64,000 nucleotides of DNA from NCBI RefSeq assembly GCF_016920785.2, contig NW_024609948.1:1488001-1552000 (forward strand), given 5' to 3'. Under the pieces are notes generated by a model, which had not been told where the DNA came from, did not search any database, and was given only the letters and a program-made list of their open reading frames with translations. The translations under genes were made by a program, and so were the position numbers. Shown piece by piece: positions 1-9,823 of the stretch. Positions within the stretch are counted from its first letter, which is position 1; each line of letters starts with the position of its first letter. Source of the stretch: Ixodes scapularis (taxonomy: Eukaryota; Arthropoda; Arachnida; Ixodida; Ixodidae).

Positions 1-1050
1 TAGACTCTAGAAATAAAGTCGATTTTGAGTCTACAGGCCTTGCAATGTTTGAATAATATGGTGCAGTCGAAACACGACACGCAGTGTCCGCACGGCAAGT
101 AGGCAATGTTAGCCGGAGCCTTCATGCATACGATGCACCTCTTAGTTGATTCGTCTCGTGACTTTATAGCGGAATAGTGCGTATCACTGATCGCGCTATC
201 TATCACAAAGTTACCCCACCTACCGATAGCCTTGTGATCGAACGAAGGAAGGGCGTTCACTGGCTCAAACAGAGTGTGACTGCCCAACGGAGTCGCCTTG
301 CTGCTCCGAATGGCACTCACCATCGCCGATACGTTCAAGGGATGCGTCAGGTTGGCCGTGTACAGAGTACTCATAGTCCTGTTGCGGAACTTTGGGTCCT
401 TGACGAGATCGTCGATCTCGGGAAAGTGAGACGCCCAGTACATCTCGCTCCTGTAAAACTTTTCGACTGCATCGTGCACGTAGTAATAGGTCTTGTTCAC
501 TCGTAGAAACACGCAATTGGGGGACCTGCGGGCGTGTAGCAGCCACGGATCGTCTTCTTCGCAGTCGAGGATCGAAAATACTTGCACCCCGCAGTAGAAA
601 CAAACGAATATGCGGGTCACTATCTGTTCGCGGGAGAGGTAGCCCTGCTCGTCGTCGTGCGAGCAGAAAAAGCCGGCCTTGGCGAACGCAGGGCCTCGAA
701 CATCGTGAAAGGTCTTGGCTCGAATCTTCTCGTCGACGTATCTCTTGTAGACCGGGTGAGAGTAGCTCGGCAAGACGGACACGACCCTTGCTACGTTCAG
801 CCGCGGGTCCCTGTACTGCTCGAGAAACTTGCACGGCATTCGGCGGTGAAGGTCCATCGGGTGAAACGTGAGCGTCTCCCAGTCCTGTTCGGCGACTTGA
901 AATTTGCAGTGCCGACAGTAGATGTGTTTCCGGTCAGCGCAATATTCTAGGCCGGCATAGGCAAAGTCTCGAGGCGTGGCTCTGGTGCGAAGTCGCCATT
1001 CGGCGAACGTCTTGAAGCGACGCACGACTTCCTTGCTTATGGGATCCGTA
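1..1050 (-). CDS. iap: Inhibitor of apoptosis protein (two BIR domains + RING), start not found, runs to window edge
   Basis: The minus strand is open without a stop from about 1113 to position 1. The first BIR (about 1020-800) shows CRHC zinc ligands and a later H...C pair, with H-x4-C spacing instead of the usual H-x6-C. The second BIR (about 705-490) is textbook: CFYC, then DDPW and H-x6-C. A C3HC4-type RING closes the protein (about 142-20: CIVC, CGHC, CFDC, CKAC). BIR domains bind caspases or IAP antagonists and the RING acts as a ubiquitin ligase; large DNA viruses use such proteins to block apoptosis. The last codon is cut by the window edge, close to where RING-type IAPs normally end. 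No ATG lies ahead of BIR1 in any frame up to 1140, and the upstream gene on the other strand also lacks a clear ATG, so the 5' end may be lost. Confidence 0.9.
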
Positions 1051-1052
1051 AC

Positions 1053-2990
1053 GTGTCTTACAGGAGAGATGGCGATAAATACGTGCCCACGCTCCCGAAC
1101 GACACGTCGACCTTACTCGGCTACTCGTCCAAGAAACTCATGCAGCACATTACCAAGGCGCGCACGACGCTCCTGACCAACGGAGATGTGGAACCGGTTG
1201 CAGATATGCTCTTTCGCGTTTTCGAACTCGGTAGTAACATACTGATGACGGTCGACATGAATCAGATGGCCATCCAAACGCTCCTGAATGACAATACAGT
1301 ATTTCACTGCGTAATGGGAATCGAATACGTACGAAACAGTCTCAACATACTTAGGAAAACCTCTTCCTCGTCGACCACTCAGCGCGTCATCAGGGATCTG
1401 AAGCCGTACGTGGACGCGTACGCTACTGCCATTCTGCGCCTGCTACTCCTCTATATCGAAGAGATCTTTTCCCATGCGCGCGAGGCGACTCGCGGTATGG
1501 CGGTGGGCGCAAGGACGGCAGCCAAGATTACGGCGGTCATGCTAGTATCCCTGTGCAACTACGCGGCGGTGCGCGTAAAGTGCAACCCCATCTTTCAGTT
1601 TGAGAGCGCCATGGGCCACAACTGGCTCGACGTGGCCAACGGTCTCAGCCTCGTGCACAGGATCACGCAGCCACACACCGTCAACGAAAACATTGTCGGG
1701 GCCATTCGCGTAAAGTTTTCGCAAAACAACAAGCCACAGGACGTCATCAACCTCCTGGTCGAAGAGAGCAACAGGTTGTACACGAGTAACGTCGAGAACG
1801 GAGTGTACCGCTGCGACACCGACTACATGACGCTCCGGACCGTCATGCCGGCCGAGCGGGTCACGGACGACGTTAACATCATCGATCCGGCCATCTCTAC
1901 GACGCTGCGTGACCACAACGAGCTCATCATGAAGAGTTCCGACACGATCCCCGTGCCGCGGACCAACCACTACGTGCTAGCCCTGCAGAAGGAGAAGGCG
2001 CCGGCCACCGAGGTGTCGGTCCTTAACATCGCCTCCATCATAGAACAGTGCATGAGCAACGGGCGCGTGGACTCTCGCTTCGTCGAAGTGCACAAACAGT
2101 CGGACCAGGGCACGCAGGAGCTCAACAAATTTTACAGCCAGGCCTGTTGCGTCTCGCCCCGTAACCTCGGTCTGTTTCTACAGTGCCTAAACTTTGAGAT
2201 GATGGACTCGGACATGTTTGGGGCCACCTTACAGTGCCTCAAGATGACCAAATGCATACCCACTCCGCGCCAGGAAGAAATTTCCACCTACTCAAACACG
2301 GCGCTATTTCGGATGGCCACCAACCTGTTTTATCACACGCGTTTCTCTAGGAACTACCGCGGCGAAAACACCTACCTGTACGACTCGCGCTTCTTTAACG
2401 ACTTTCTACTCTGGGTCCAGTCGCCCAACTATCTGGAACACCACATCTCGCCTAGCGTGTCGTCGTCCATCATCTCGTGGTGCACGTCCATGTCTACTGC
2501 CATGCACACTACGCGCGACGCCAACGGAGCGAAGTGCGCCATGGCGGCCATATCCACGTGCGAGGTGGACCAACGCGTACTAGCCGACTTTTTGAACATG
2601 TTCATCAAGCTCTTTATCGAGGACGAGACCGAGATTAGCGTCATCAACAAGAAATTTCTCGAGAAGGAACTACTCAAGGCTTTTGCCTCCGTGTCTAATT
2701 GCTACAACCTGTTTAGGGGGCAGTTTGTTTCGGCGACGGCCATGCGCCTCTTCCTAGCCCGTTGTAGGTGGTCCGTGGCCGACGACGTGGAAGTCATCGT
2801 TCCGGTCGAAACAAAGTTTCTCAAAAGACTGATATGCGACAGCGACGACCTGTTGTCCAACTCGATGCGAGACAAGCTCCGTAAAACCATGGAAGACGTC
2901 TCCACGATGATGGCGCCGCTACTCTCCAATCCATCCACGTCCACGCCTCGCAGCAAGGACGACGACAGCAACGTGCCCATATGCATTTGA
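1053..2990 (+). CDS. Unknown viral protein, about 645 residues
   Basis: A long open frame, largely helical in composition, with a Ser/Thr- and Asp-rich tail ending at a TGA that runs directly into AATAAA (2991-2996). I do not recognise a family. The frame opens with GTG at 1053 and stays open further upstream into the antisense of the IAP BIR1; the first in-frame ATG is at 1140. Either translation starts there, or the true 5' end has been lost at a junction near 1000-1050. The gene diverges from the IAP. Its length and intact state suggest a structural or replication protein, but that is only inference from size. Confidence 0.75.
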   Translation: MSYRRDGDKYVPTLPNDTSTLLGYSSKKLMQHITKARTTLLTNGDVEPVADMLFRVFELGSNILMTVDMNQMAIQTLLNDNTVFHCVMGIEYVRNSLNILRKTSSSSTTQRVIRDLKPYVDAYATAILRLLLLYIEEIFSHAREATRGMAVGARTAAKITAVMLVSLCNYAAVRVKCNPIFQFESAMGHNWLDVANGLSLVHRITQPHTVNENIVGAIRVKFSQNNKPQDVINLLVEESNRLYTSNVENGVYRCDTDYMTLRTVMPAERVTDDVNIIDPAISTTLRDHNELIMKSSDTIPVPRTNHYVLALQKEKAPATEVSVLNIASIIEQCMSNGRVDSRFVEVHKQSDQGTQELNKFYSQACCVSPRNLGLFLQCLNFEMMDSDMFGATLQCLKMTKCIPTPRQEEISTYSNTALFRMATNLFYHTRFSRNYRGENTYLYDSRFFNDFLLWVQSPNYLEHHISPSVSSSIISWCTSMSTAMHTTRDANGAKCAMAAISTCEVDQRVLADFLNMFIKLFIEDETEISVINKKFLEKELLKAFASVSNCYNLFRGQFVSATAMRLFLARCRWSVADDVEVIVPVETKFLKRLICDSDDLLSNSMRDKLRKTMEDVSTMMAPLLSNPSTSTPRSKDDDSNVPICI

Positions 2991-2996
2991 AATAAA
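2991..2996 (+). terminator. AATAAA polyadenylation signal abutting the stop codon
   Basis: AATAAA begins immediately after the TGA of the 645-residue gene. The same fusion of stop codon and poly(A) signal recurs elsewhere in the viral block. Confidence 0.6.
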
Positions 2997-3066
2997 AAAC
3001 CGCCAACGCCCCCATATACATTAACAAAAAGGTTCGGTGACTGATTTGAACGATCGAGGGAGTAAA

Positions 3067-3376
3067 ATGTTGAAACAGGTCACGTTCGTCGATATCTTTT
3101 CGCAACAAAAAATGAGGACCCTGCGAGACTATCTCCATTGCGAACTGGACCTTTCGATATCGATACCCTATAAAATCTGGATCGCTATCGCAAATTTCTT
3201 TATTCAAAACAACGTCCCATCGGTCGTAGAGGGAGCAGAGTGTTGTCAGAAAGACAGCTCGTCGTCCCTCTATCTACTCGTCTTTTCATACAGGGACAAG
3301 GACGCCAACCGAGTGGTGGTGGACTGCATAAACTTCATCAACGTGCTGCGCGATCTCAAGGTGCACGACGTGATAT
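3067..3376 (+). pseudogene. 5' part of a small unknown viral gene, split by a Gypsy retrotransposon
   Basis: The first in-frame ATG is at 3067 (an upstream GTG lies at 3037). The coding frame continues to 3376, where a 5.86-kb LTR retrotransposon begins. The remaining part of the gene resumes at 9242, and the two halves are in the same frame once the element and one copy of its 4-bp target duplication are discounted. The fragment resembles the genes at 17468-18160 and 18395-19105: all three have a hydrophobic stretch with an Asn-Phe/Ile-(Val/Ile)-Asn core followed by an aromatic-rich strand. Function unknown. The gene is inactivated by the insertion. Confidence 0.8.
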
Positions 3377-3763
3377 TGCCGCGCGCAAGGCTGAGAAAGC
3401 AACGCTCGGTCGCGGTCCTCCAGAAAGCTCCCGTTTATTCATGTACCGCCCGTAACTTCTATCATTTATCCTGCTTTTGTTTTCTAGAAAGTGCGTGTTC
3501 ATTCTCGCCCCGATCACGCGACGCTCGAACCGCTTTCGCCGAATCTTCGAGATAGCGACGCACTCTAGATAAGAGGCCGCCCGCGACCTTGTCGAGTCAG
3601 TCTCGCCCCAGCGCTCGATTCTGCTGACACGCCGACTTCGACGCCCGCGACGCTCTGCTTTCTTCTGTTTCCTTCTTTATTGTTGGCACAAGTTCGCCAC
3701 ATTAAACGTTTATTTATTTCTGTTTATTTCTTGTTTATTGGTCACGAATCACCACCCGTGACA
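3377..3763 (+). repeat. 5' LTR of the Gypsy element
   Basis: It begins TGCCGCGCGC and ends CCCGTGACA, and matches 8851-9237 along its whole length. ATAT precedes it at 3373-3376. The internal region starts with TTCTGGTGG, where the primer-binding site should lie. Confidence 0.95.
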
Positions 3764-3788
3764 TTCTGGTGGAGGTGCGGGGTAACGC

Positions 3789-5186
3789 ATGCCCCTGCCG
3801 CGTACCCCTCCGAGGTCCCGCAGTACAAGTCCGGACCCAGCCTCCCGAGGACCCGACGAAGACCAGATCGAGACCCGGTCAAGTCGCCGCATCCGAGGTC
3901 TACCCCCGGAACACGAACTTCTGCCGCCCAGGACCAAGCAGCCAACAAAGCCGACGATGGCCAACCAGTCGCCGACGCCCGCCGCTCCTGCCATCGTCTA
4001 CCTGCCCGCCGCTCCCCGTATGCCGACACCTTTCCACGGCGAGATCCACGAGGATGTCGAAGACTGGATCAAGCACTACGAGCGTGTGGCGCGCCACAAC
4101 GGATGGACTGCGGAGCAGTGCCTCCAGAACCTCTACTTTTCGCTGGAGGGTACTGCGAGGCATTGGTTCGAGAATCACGAGGCTTCGCTTACGTCGTGGG
4201 ACATCTGTGTGGCCGAGTTGCAGCGGACGTTCGCCACCCTACACCGACGGGAGAAGGCAGAAGATCTCCGAATTCGAACGCAGGGCCCCGACGAAAGCGT
4301 CACAACCTTCGTAGAAGATGTCCTCCGCCTGAGCGCCCGTGCCGACCCACGAGCCACAGACGACAAGAAGCGGCGGGTCCTCATGCGCGGGGTGAGAGAC
4401 GACATCTTTGGAGGCGTCGTGCGCAACCCGCCGGGCACCGTCGAAGCCTTCGTCACCGAGGCGACTAACATCGAGCGCGCCCTCCAAGCGCGCGCTTCCC
4501 ACTACCAGCGACATCCAAGTCCAAGTGTCGCTGCAACCGCGCTGCTTGGCGGCGAGAACGCTCCTGGTACGGACATCCGCGAAATTATCCGGGAGGTCGT
4601 CCGGGAGGAACTCCGCCAGTTGCTGCCAGCCGCAAGTCGTCCAGCGACACTCTCCATTGCCGAGGCTGTGCGCGAAGAAGTGCATCGGGCGCTCCAACCA
4701 GAGGTTCCCGTCACCACGGTGGCACCGGAGGAACCGATGTTGAGCTACGCCGCAATGGCCCGACGACCGCCGCAAGCCCCCCGCCAAGCCACGTCGCCAC
4801 CCCGAAGAGACGCCCCAACGCCGCATTACCCCCGAAGACAGGAAGATCAAGCGCACGTTCACCCAGACCGACCTGCGCCGAGGAAGACAGACGTCTGGAG
4901 GACGGCCGACGGACGCCCGCTGTGTTACCACTGCGGGGAAGCTGAACATGTGTACCGCCGATGCCCATACCGACGACTCGGGCTGCGCGGATTCCACCCA
5001 AGTGACCCGCGTCCCAGGTATGGTGAACGCCCTCGGGAGATCGACGAGTACTTGCGACGACCCCAGTCCCCCGAGCCTGCGTCCCGCCGAGAGTTCCGAT
5101 CGCCTTCACCACGACGTCCAGCTTCGCTGATGCACCGACCCCGACGTGAAAGCCTGTCGCCCCTTGCTCCACGCCGGGGAAACTAG
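3789..5186 (+). CDS. gag: Gypsy Gag polyprotein
   Basis: 465 residues from the ATG at 3789. The central part (residues about 70-240) is a retrotransposon Gag core with a WFEN-type motif and many charged helices. A CCHC zinc knuckle (C-x2-C-x4-H-x4-C, near residue 380, DNA about 4925-4970) binds the element's RNA. The C-terminus is rich in Arg and Pro. Gag forms the virus-like particle. Pol lies in a different frame, as is common in this clade. A truncated relative of the same family lies at 59,666-60,328 on the minus strand. Confidence 0.93.
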   Translation: MPLPRTPPRSRSTSPDPASRGPDEDQIETRSSRRIRGLPPEHELLPPRTKQPTKPTMANQSPTPAAPAIVYLPAAPRMPTPFHGEIHEDVEDWIKHYERVARHNGWTAEQCLQNLYFSLEGTARHWFENHEASLTSWDICVAELQRTFATLHRREKAEDLRIRTQGPDESVTTFVEDVLRLSARADPRATDDKKRRVLMRGVRDDIFGGVVRNPPGTVEAFVTEATNIERALQARASHYQRHPSPSVAATALLGGENAPGTDIREIIREVVREELRQLLPAASRPATLSIAEAVREEVHRALQPEVPVTTVAPEEPMLSYAAMARRPPQAPRQATSPPRRDAPTPHYPRRQEDQAHVHPDRPAPRKTDVWRTADGRPLCYHCGEAEHVYRRCPYRRLGLRGFHPSDPRPRYGERPREIDEYLRRPQSPEPASRREFRSPSPRRPASLMHRPRRESLSPLAPRRGN

Positions 5187-5302
5187 GCGCGGCAACCCCT
5201 GGAGGTGGAGTTGCCGAAGACGACCGACGCCAAGATCCTCCACGAACGTCGGAGGGCCCCCACTCGAACGCTACCGGAGACCGAAACGACGCTCCTGAAA
5301 CG

Positions 5303-8300
5303 GTGTCCAACAACCTAAACGTCATCATCGACGGCCACGACGCATCGGCACTCGTGGACACCGGAGCAGACTACTCAGTTTTGAGTGGGAGGCTCTCCCG
5401 CCGCCTTCGAAAAGTCACGACGCCGTGGGATGGACCTCAAATACGAACCGCCGGTGGGCACCTCATCACACCAATCGGGCGATGCACCGCTCGCGTCGAG
5501 ATCCACGGTGAGACGTGCCCTGTAAAGTTCGTCGTTCTGCAAGACTGTTCGAGGGACGTTATCCTCGGAATGGACTTCCTCTGCGAGTATGGCGCCGTCA
5601 TCGACCTCGGAGCAAACCGGTTGACGCTGCGAAAGCCTGTTTCACCACCGGAGGAACCCAAAGCGACGTCATCTGCGGTCCGAGTCCTCGCCAGCCACGT
5701 TAACTTACCGCCGCGGTCGAGTGTTTTCGTACCCGTCGGGATCACCGAAGATTTCTGCGGCGAAGTTCTGCTCGAAGGAAGCCTCCAGTTGCTTCTGGGA
5801 AGAGGAATAGGCGTCGCAAGAGGAGTTGCTGAACTTCAGGATGGCCGCACTGTGGTCCTCATCACGAACTTCCGAAACGAAGCGCAACACCTCACAAAAG
5901 GTGCAGCCGTGGGCCAGGTCGAGGAACTCCAAAACTCCGCCGCTGTCGCCGCCATTACTGACGAATTCTCGCCACCTCAGCAAGACAGTGCGTCGCCAGC
6001 GCAGCTCGACATTGACCCTAAACTCCCGGGCCCGAAACGACGACAGTTGATTAACCTTCTCGCCGAATACCGCGACTCCTTTGCCACGTCGTCGAAGGTG
6101 CGCCAAACCACCGTTGCGAAGCACCGCATCGTTACCGAGGACGACGCGCGCCCTGTGCATCGATCGCCATACAGAGTCTCCGTTAAGGAAAGGCAGGCGA
6201 TCCAGGAGCAAGTTCAAGAAATGCTGAACGACGACATAATTCAACCTTCAAGCAGTCCTTGGGCCTCTCCAGTCGTACTGGTTAAGAAGAAAGACGGGAC
6301 GCTTAGGTTCTGTGTAGACTACCGGCAGCTGAACACGGTGACGAAGAAAGACGTCTACCCACTCCCCCGCATCGACGACACTCTAGACCGGCTGCGCCAC
6401 TCTCGATATTTCTCATCGATGGACCTGAAGAGCGGCTACTGGCAGATCGAAGTCGACGAAAGGGACCGAGAAAAGACAGCCTTCGTCACGCCGGATGGAC
6501 TGTACGAGTTCAAAGTGATGCCCTTCGGACTGTGCACGGCGCCAGCAACTTTCCAACGTGTCATGGACACCGTACTGGCAGGACTGAAGTGGCAGAGCTG
6601 TCTCGTCTACCTCGACGACGTCGTCGTGTTTTCCAGCGACTTCGACGAGCACTTGCGACGACTCCGAGCAGTTCTCCAAGCCATACGGACCGCCGGACTC
6701 ACCCTGAAGCCGTCAAAGTGTCGGTTCGCTTATGACGAACTGAAGTTCCTCGGCCACGTGGTTAGTAACGAAGGTGTCCGCCCAGACCCCGAGAAGACTC
6801 GTGCCGTCGCAGCATTTCCAGCGCCAAGAGACAAGAAGGCCGTCCGAAGGTTTCTTGGGCTATGTGCCTACTATCGGCGCTTCGTTCGAGATTTCGCAAG
6901 AATTTCCGCACCGCTCACACACCTCACGAAGGACGCCGATAAGTTCGAATGAGCCGATGAACAGCAGCAGGCATTTGACGAGCTGAAGCGACGACTGCAG
7001 ACTCCTCCTGTTCTTGGACATTTCGACCAGGATGCGGAAACCGAGATTCACACGGACGCAAGTAACGCAGGGCTTGGCGCGGTTTTGGTTCAAGTACAAG
7101 AAGGCACCGAGCGAGTCATCGCTTACGCAAGTCGGACATTAACCAAGGCGGAGAGAAATTACTCCACGACTGAAAAAGAATGCCTTGCGGTCGTCTGGGC
7201 AATCACGAAGTTTCGTCCGTACTTATACGGGAGCCCGTTCCGGGTAGTCACGGACCACCACTCGTTCTGCTGGCTTGCGAACCTCAAGGACCCGTCAGGA
7301 CGCCTCGCGCGGTGGAGTCTCCGACTACAAGAGTTCAACATGACCGTCGTCTACAAGTCAGGCCGCAAGCACAGCGACGCCGACTGCCTGTCCAGAGCTC
7401 CTGTCGCAACACCTTCCGGCAGCAGCGACGACGATGACGACGAGTGTTTTCTGGGCGCAGTGAACATCGACGACATGGCCCGGCGTCAACGAGACGATCC
7501 TGAGCTGCGCGCACTAATAGAGCACCTGGAAGGGCGCGGGAGTACGGTGCCACGTGTTTTTTCACGAGCGCTGCCGACCTTCGCCATTAGACAAGGTGTA
7601 CTCTACAAAGAGAACTTCGGGAACAACAACTCGCCATGGCTGCTGGTAATCCCGACCGACCTTCGGGAGGAGATCTTTCAAGCCTGCCACGACGACCCGA
7701 CGTCCGGACACCTTGGTTACAGCCGGACCCTGGCACGTATTCGTGAAAAGTATTACTCGCCCAAGCTCCCCAAAACCGTCCACCTGTACACGCGATCATG
7801 TCATGAATGCCAGCGACGAAAGAAACCTCCGACGAGGCCGGCCGGACTCTTGCAGTCAATTCCTCCGCCAACAGCACCCTTCCAGCAGATCGGAATGGAT
7901 CTACTTGGCCCTTTTCCGCCGTCGACGTCGGGAAATCGCTGGATCATCGTCGCCACAGATTATCTCACGCGGTATGCCGAAACGAAAGCCCTTCCTTCCG
8001 GAACTGCTGTGGAAGTTGCCAAGTTTTTCATTGAATGCATCGTCCTCCGGCACGGCGCTCCCGAAGTCCTGATCTCAGACCGTGGATCATCATTCATGGC
8101 CCAGCTGACGCAAGAAGTCCTTCGTCTCAGCCACACCAGCCATCGCCGCACCACGGCGTACCACCCGCAGACCAACGGGCTAACGGAGAGACTCAACAAG
8201 ACCATCGCCGACATGATCTCCATGTACGTCGACGTGGAGCACAAGACATGGGACGAGGTGCTGCCGTACGTCACATTTGCCTACAACACGGCCGTACAAG

Positions 8301-8739
8301 AGACCACCGGAATGACACCCTTTCAGCTGGTGCATGGGCGCAAGGTAACGACAATGCTGGACGCTATATGTTACCCCACCAAGTGGCTGTCGACGCAAGT
8401 GACGACGCCCAGGTGGTTGCCCAAAGGGCAGAAGAAGTCCGTCAGCTCGCCAGACTTCGGATTCAGGCTCAACAACGTGTCGACACTGGCCACTACAACC
8501 TTCGTCGGCGGGACGTTCACTTCCAGCCCGGAGACAGGGTGTGGGTGTGGACACCGATTCGCCGCCGCGGTCTCAGCGAGAAGCTCCTGAAACGTTACTT
8601 TGGACCCTACAAAGTGCTTCGTCGACTCGGGGATCTGAACTACGTGGTGATGCCCGACGGAATAAGAACATCATCACGCCGCCCACCACGACCTGAAGTC
8701 GTCCACGTCGTGCGCCTGAAGCCGTACTACGCTCGATAG
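5303..8739 (+). pseudogene. pol: Gypsy Pol (protease-RT-RNase H-integrase) with a TGA and a 2-nt frameshift
   Basis: The aspartic protease motif LVDTGADYS lies near 5355, the RT catalytic YLDDVVVFS near 6610, and the RNase H motif TDASNAGLG near 7055. The integrase has an HHCC zinc finger (about 7685-7810) and the acidic triad in MDLLGP (about 7897), ISDRGS (about 8075) and NGLTER (about 8175). The frame is interrupted by a TGA at 6950-6952, at a site where related elements usually have Trp. Near 8366 two extra bases move the integrase C-terminal domain into another frame, which ends at 8739. The product would therefore be truncated after RT. Confidence 0.92.
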
Positions 8740-8850
8740 GACTGTGGATTTTATGTGTTTGAAGTGACTCTTTAGTTTGCCGTTCTTTTTATGTGCTTTG
8801 TTTTGTTTTGTGCTGCATCGGGGCGATGCACTTTTTAAAGCGGGGAGTAA

Positions 8851-9237
8851 TGCCGCGCGCAAGGCTGAGAAAGCAACGCTCGGTCGCGGTCCTCCAGAAA
8901 GCTCCCGTTTATTCATGTACCGCCCGTAACTTCTATCATTTATCCTGCTTTTGTTTTCTAGAAAGTGCGTGTTCGTTCTCGCCCCGATCACGCGACGCTC
9001 GAACCGCTTTCGCCGAATCTTCGAGATAGCGACGCACTCTAGATAAGAGGCCGCCCGCGACCTTGTCGAGTCAGTCTCGCCCCAGCGCACGATTCTGCTG
9101 ACACGCCGACTTCAACGCCCGCGACGCTCTGCTTTCTTCTGTTTCCTTCTTTATTTTTGGCACAAGTTCGCCACATTAAACGTTTATTTATTTCTGTTTA
9201 TTTCTTGTTTATTGGTCACGAATCACCACCCGTGACA
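8851..9237 (+). repeat. 3' LTR of the Gypsy element
   Basis: It follows a polypurine-like tract (AAAGCGGGGAG, ending at 8848) and ends CCCGTGACA, followed by the ATAT target copy at 9238-9241. It differs from the 5' LTR at about four scattered single bases. Confidence 0.95.
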
Positions 9238-9241
9238 ATAT

Positions 9242-9693
9242 GCACCAAGCACTACGTCTACCTCTACGTCCGTCACTCGTCGGCGCATCACAACGTGCAT
9301 GCAATTCTACCCTTTCTCCACCACGTTCTGCATAGCTCTGTAAACGACAAGACGACCACTTTGCCACTCGATTACACTTTCGATCCCCTGGAAGAACAAG
9401 AATCCTTCTTCGACGTGATTCCAGTCACGTACCACGGCACCTACGAGGTGACCACCTCTCTACCGGCGCTCGTGGCCAAAATCAAACCCAAGGAAGACGG
9501 ACAGTATGTGTCAGATCGCCTTTATTGCGAGAAGCATTGGATGTGTCTACACAATCTGGTCGTCTCGAGGCTCGTCGACTGTTTCTACTACATCACTATA
9601 CAGAAATTGCAGATATTAAAAGATGTTACAAAGTCAAACATTACGTCCACCAACGACTATGGCATTTACAAAGTGTCGTATTACAAGAAGTGA
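9242..9693 (+). pseudogene. 3' part of the viral gene split by the Gypsy element
   Basis: The frame continues that of the 5' part at 3067-3376 and ends with TGA at 9691-9693, about 150 residues. An acidic stretch and an aromatic-rich C-terminus end in Lys-Lys. It is separated from its start by 5.86 kb and cannot be made as a whole protein from this locus. See the 5' part for its relation to the two paralogues. Confidence 0.8.
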
Positions 9694-9765
9694 CTCGCTT
9701 TCGCTTGTGTTTGTCTGCTTTGCCTAAAATAAACGCTTACGCTAGCTTGCACGCTGCTATACATA

Positions 9766-9805
9766 TGTGTCTCTATGTGTGTGCGTCTGTGTGTGTGTGT
9801 GTCCA
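9766..9805. repeat. TG-rich microsatellite in a viral intergenic gap
   Basis: A degenerate run of TG dinucleotides lies between two converging viral genes. No coding signal is seen in it. Confidence 0.6.
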
Positions 9806-9817
9806 AACAAACGTTCT

Positions 9818-9823
9818 TTTATT
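9818..9823 (-). terminator. AATAAA overlapping the stop codon of the Rad2 nuclease gene
   Basis: On the minus strand the stop TGA shares its last A with AATAAA (TGAATAAA). Confidence 0.6.

Larger units (their letters stand above)
3377..9237 (+). mobile_element. Full-length Ty3/Gypsy LTR retrotransposon inserted in a viral gene
   Basis: Two 387-bp LTRs (TG...CA) bound a gag and a pol region, and a 4-bp direct repeat ATAT flanks the element (3373-3376 and 9238-9241). Domain order is Gag with zinc knuckle, aspartic protease, reverse transcriptase, RNase H, integrase, as in Ty3/Gypsy. The LTRs differ at about four positions by my reading, so the insertion is recent. Pol nevertheless carries one in-frame TGA and one 2-nt insertion, so this copy is not autonomous. 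Confidence 0.95.

Noticed and set aside
265..834. An ATG-initiated open frame of 189 codons on the minus strand
   Set aside because: It is the wrong frame of the IAP gene; the BIR and RING zinc ligands lie in the neighbouring frame.
9766..9805. TG repeat as a regulatory element
   Set aside because: An ordinary microsatellite; nothing links it to a gene.
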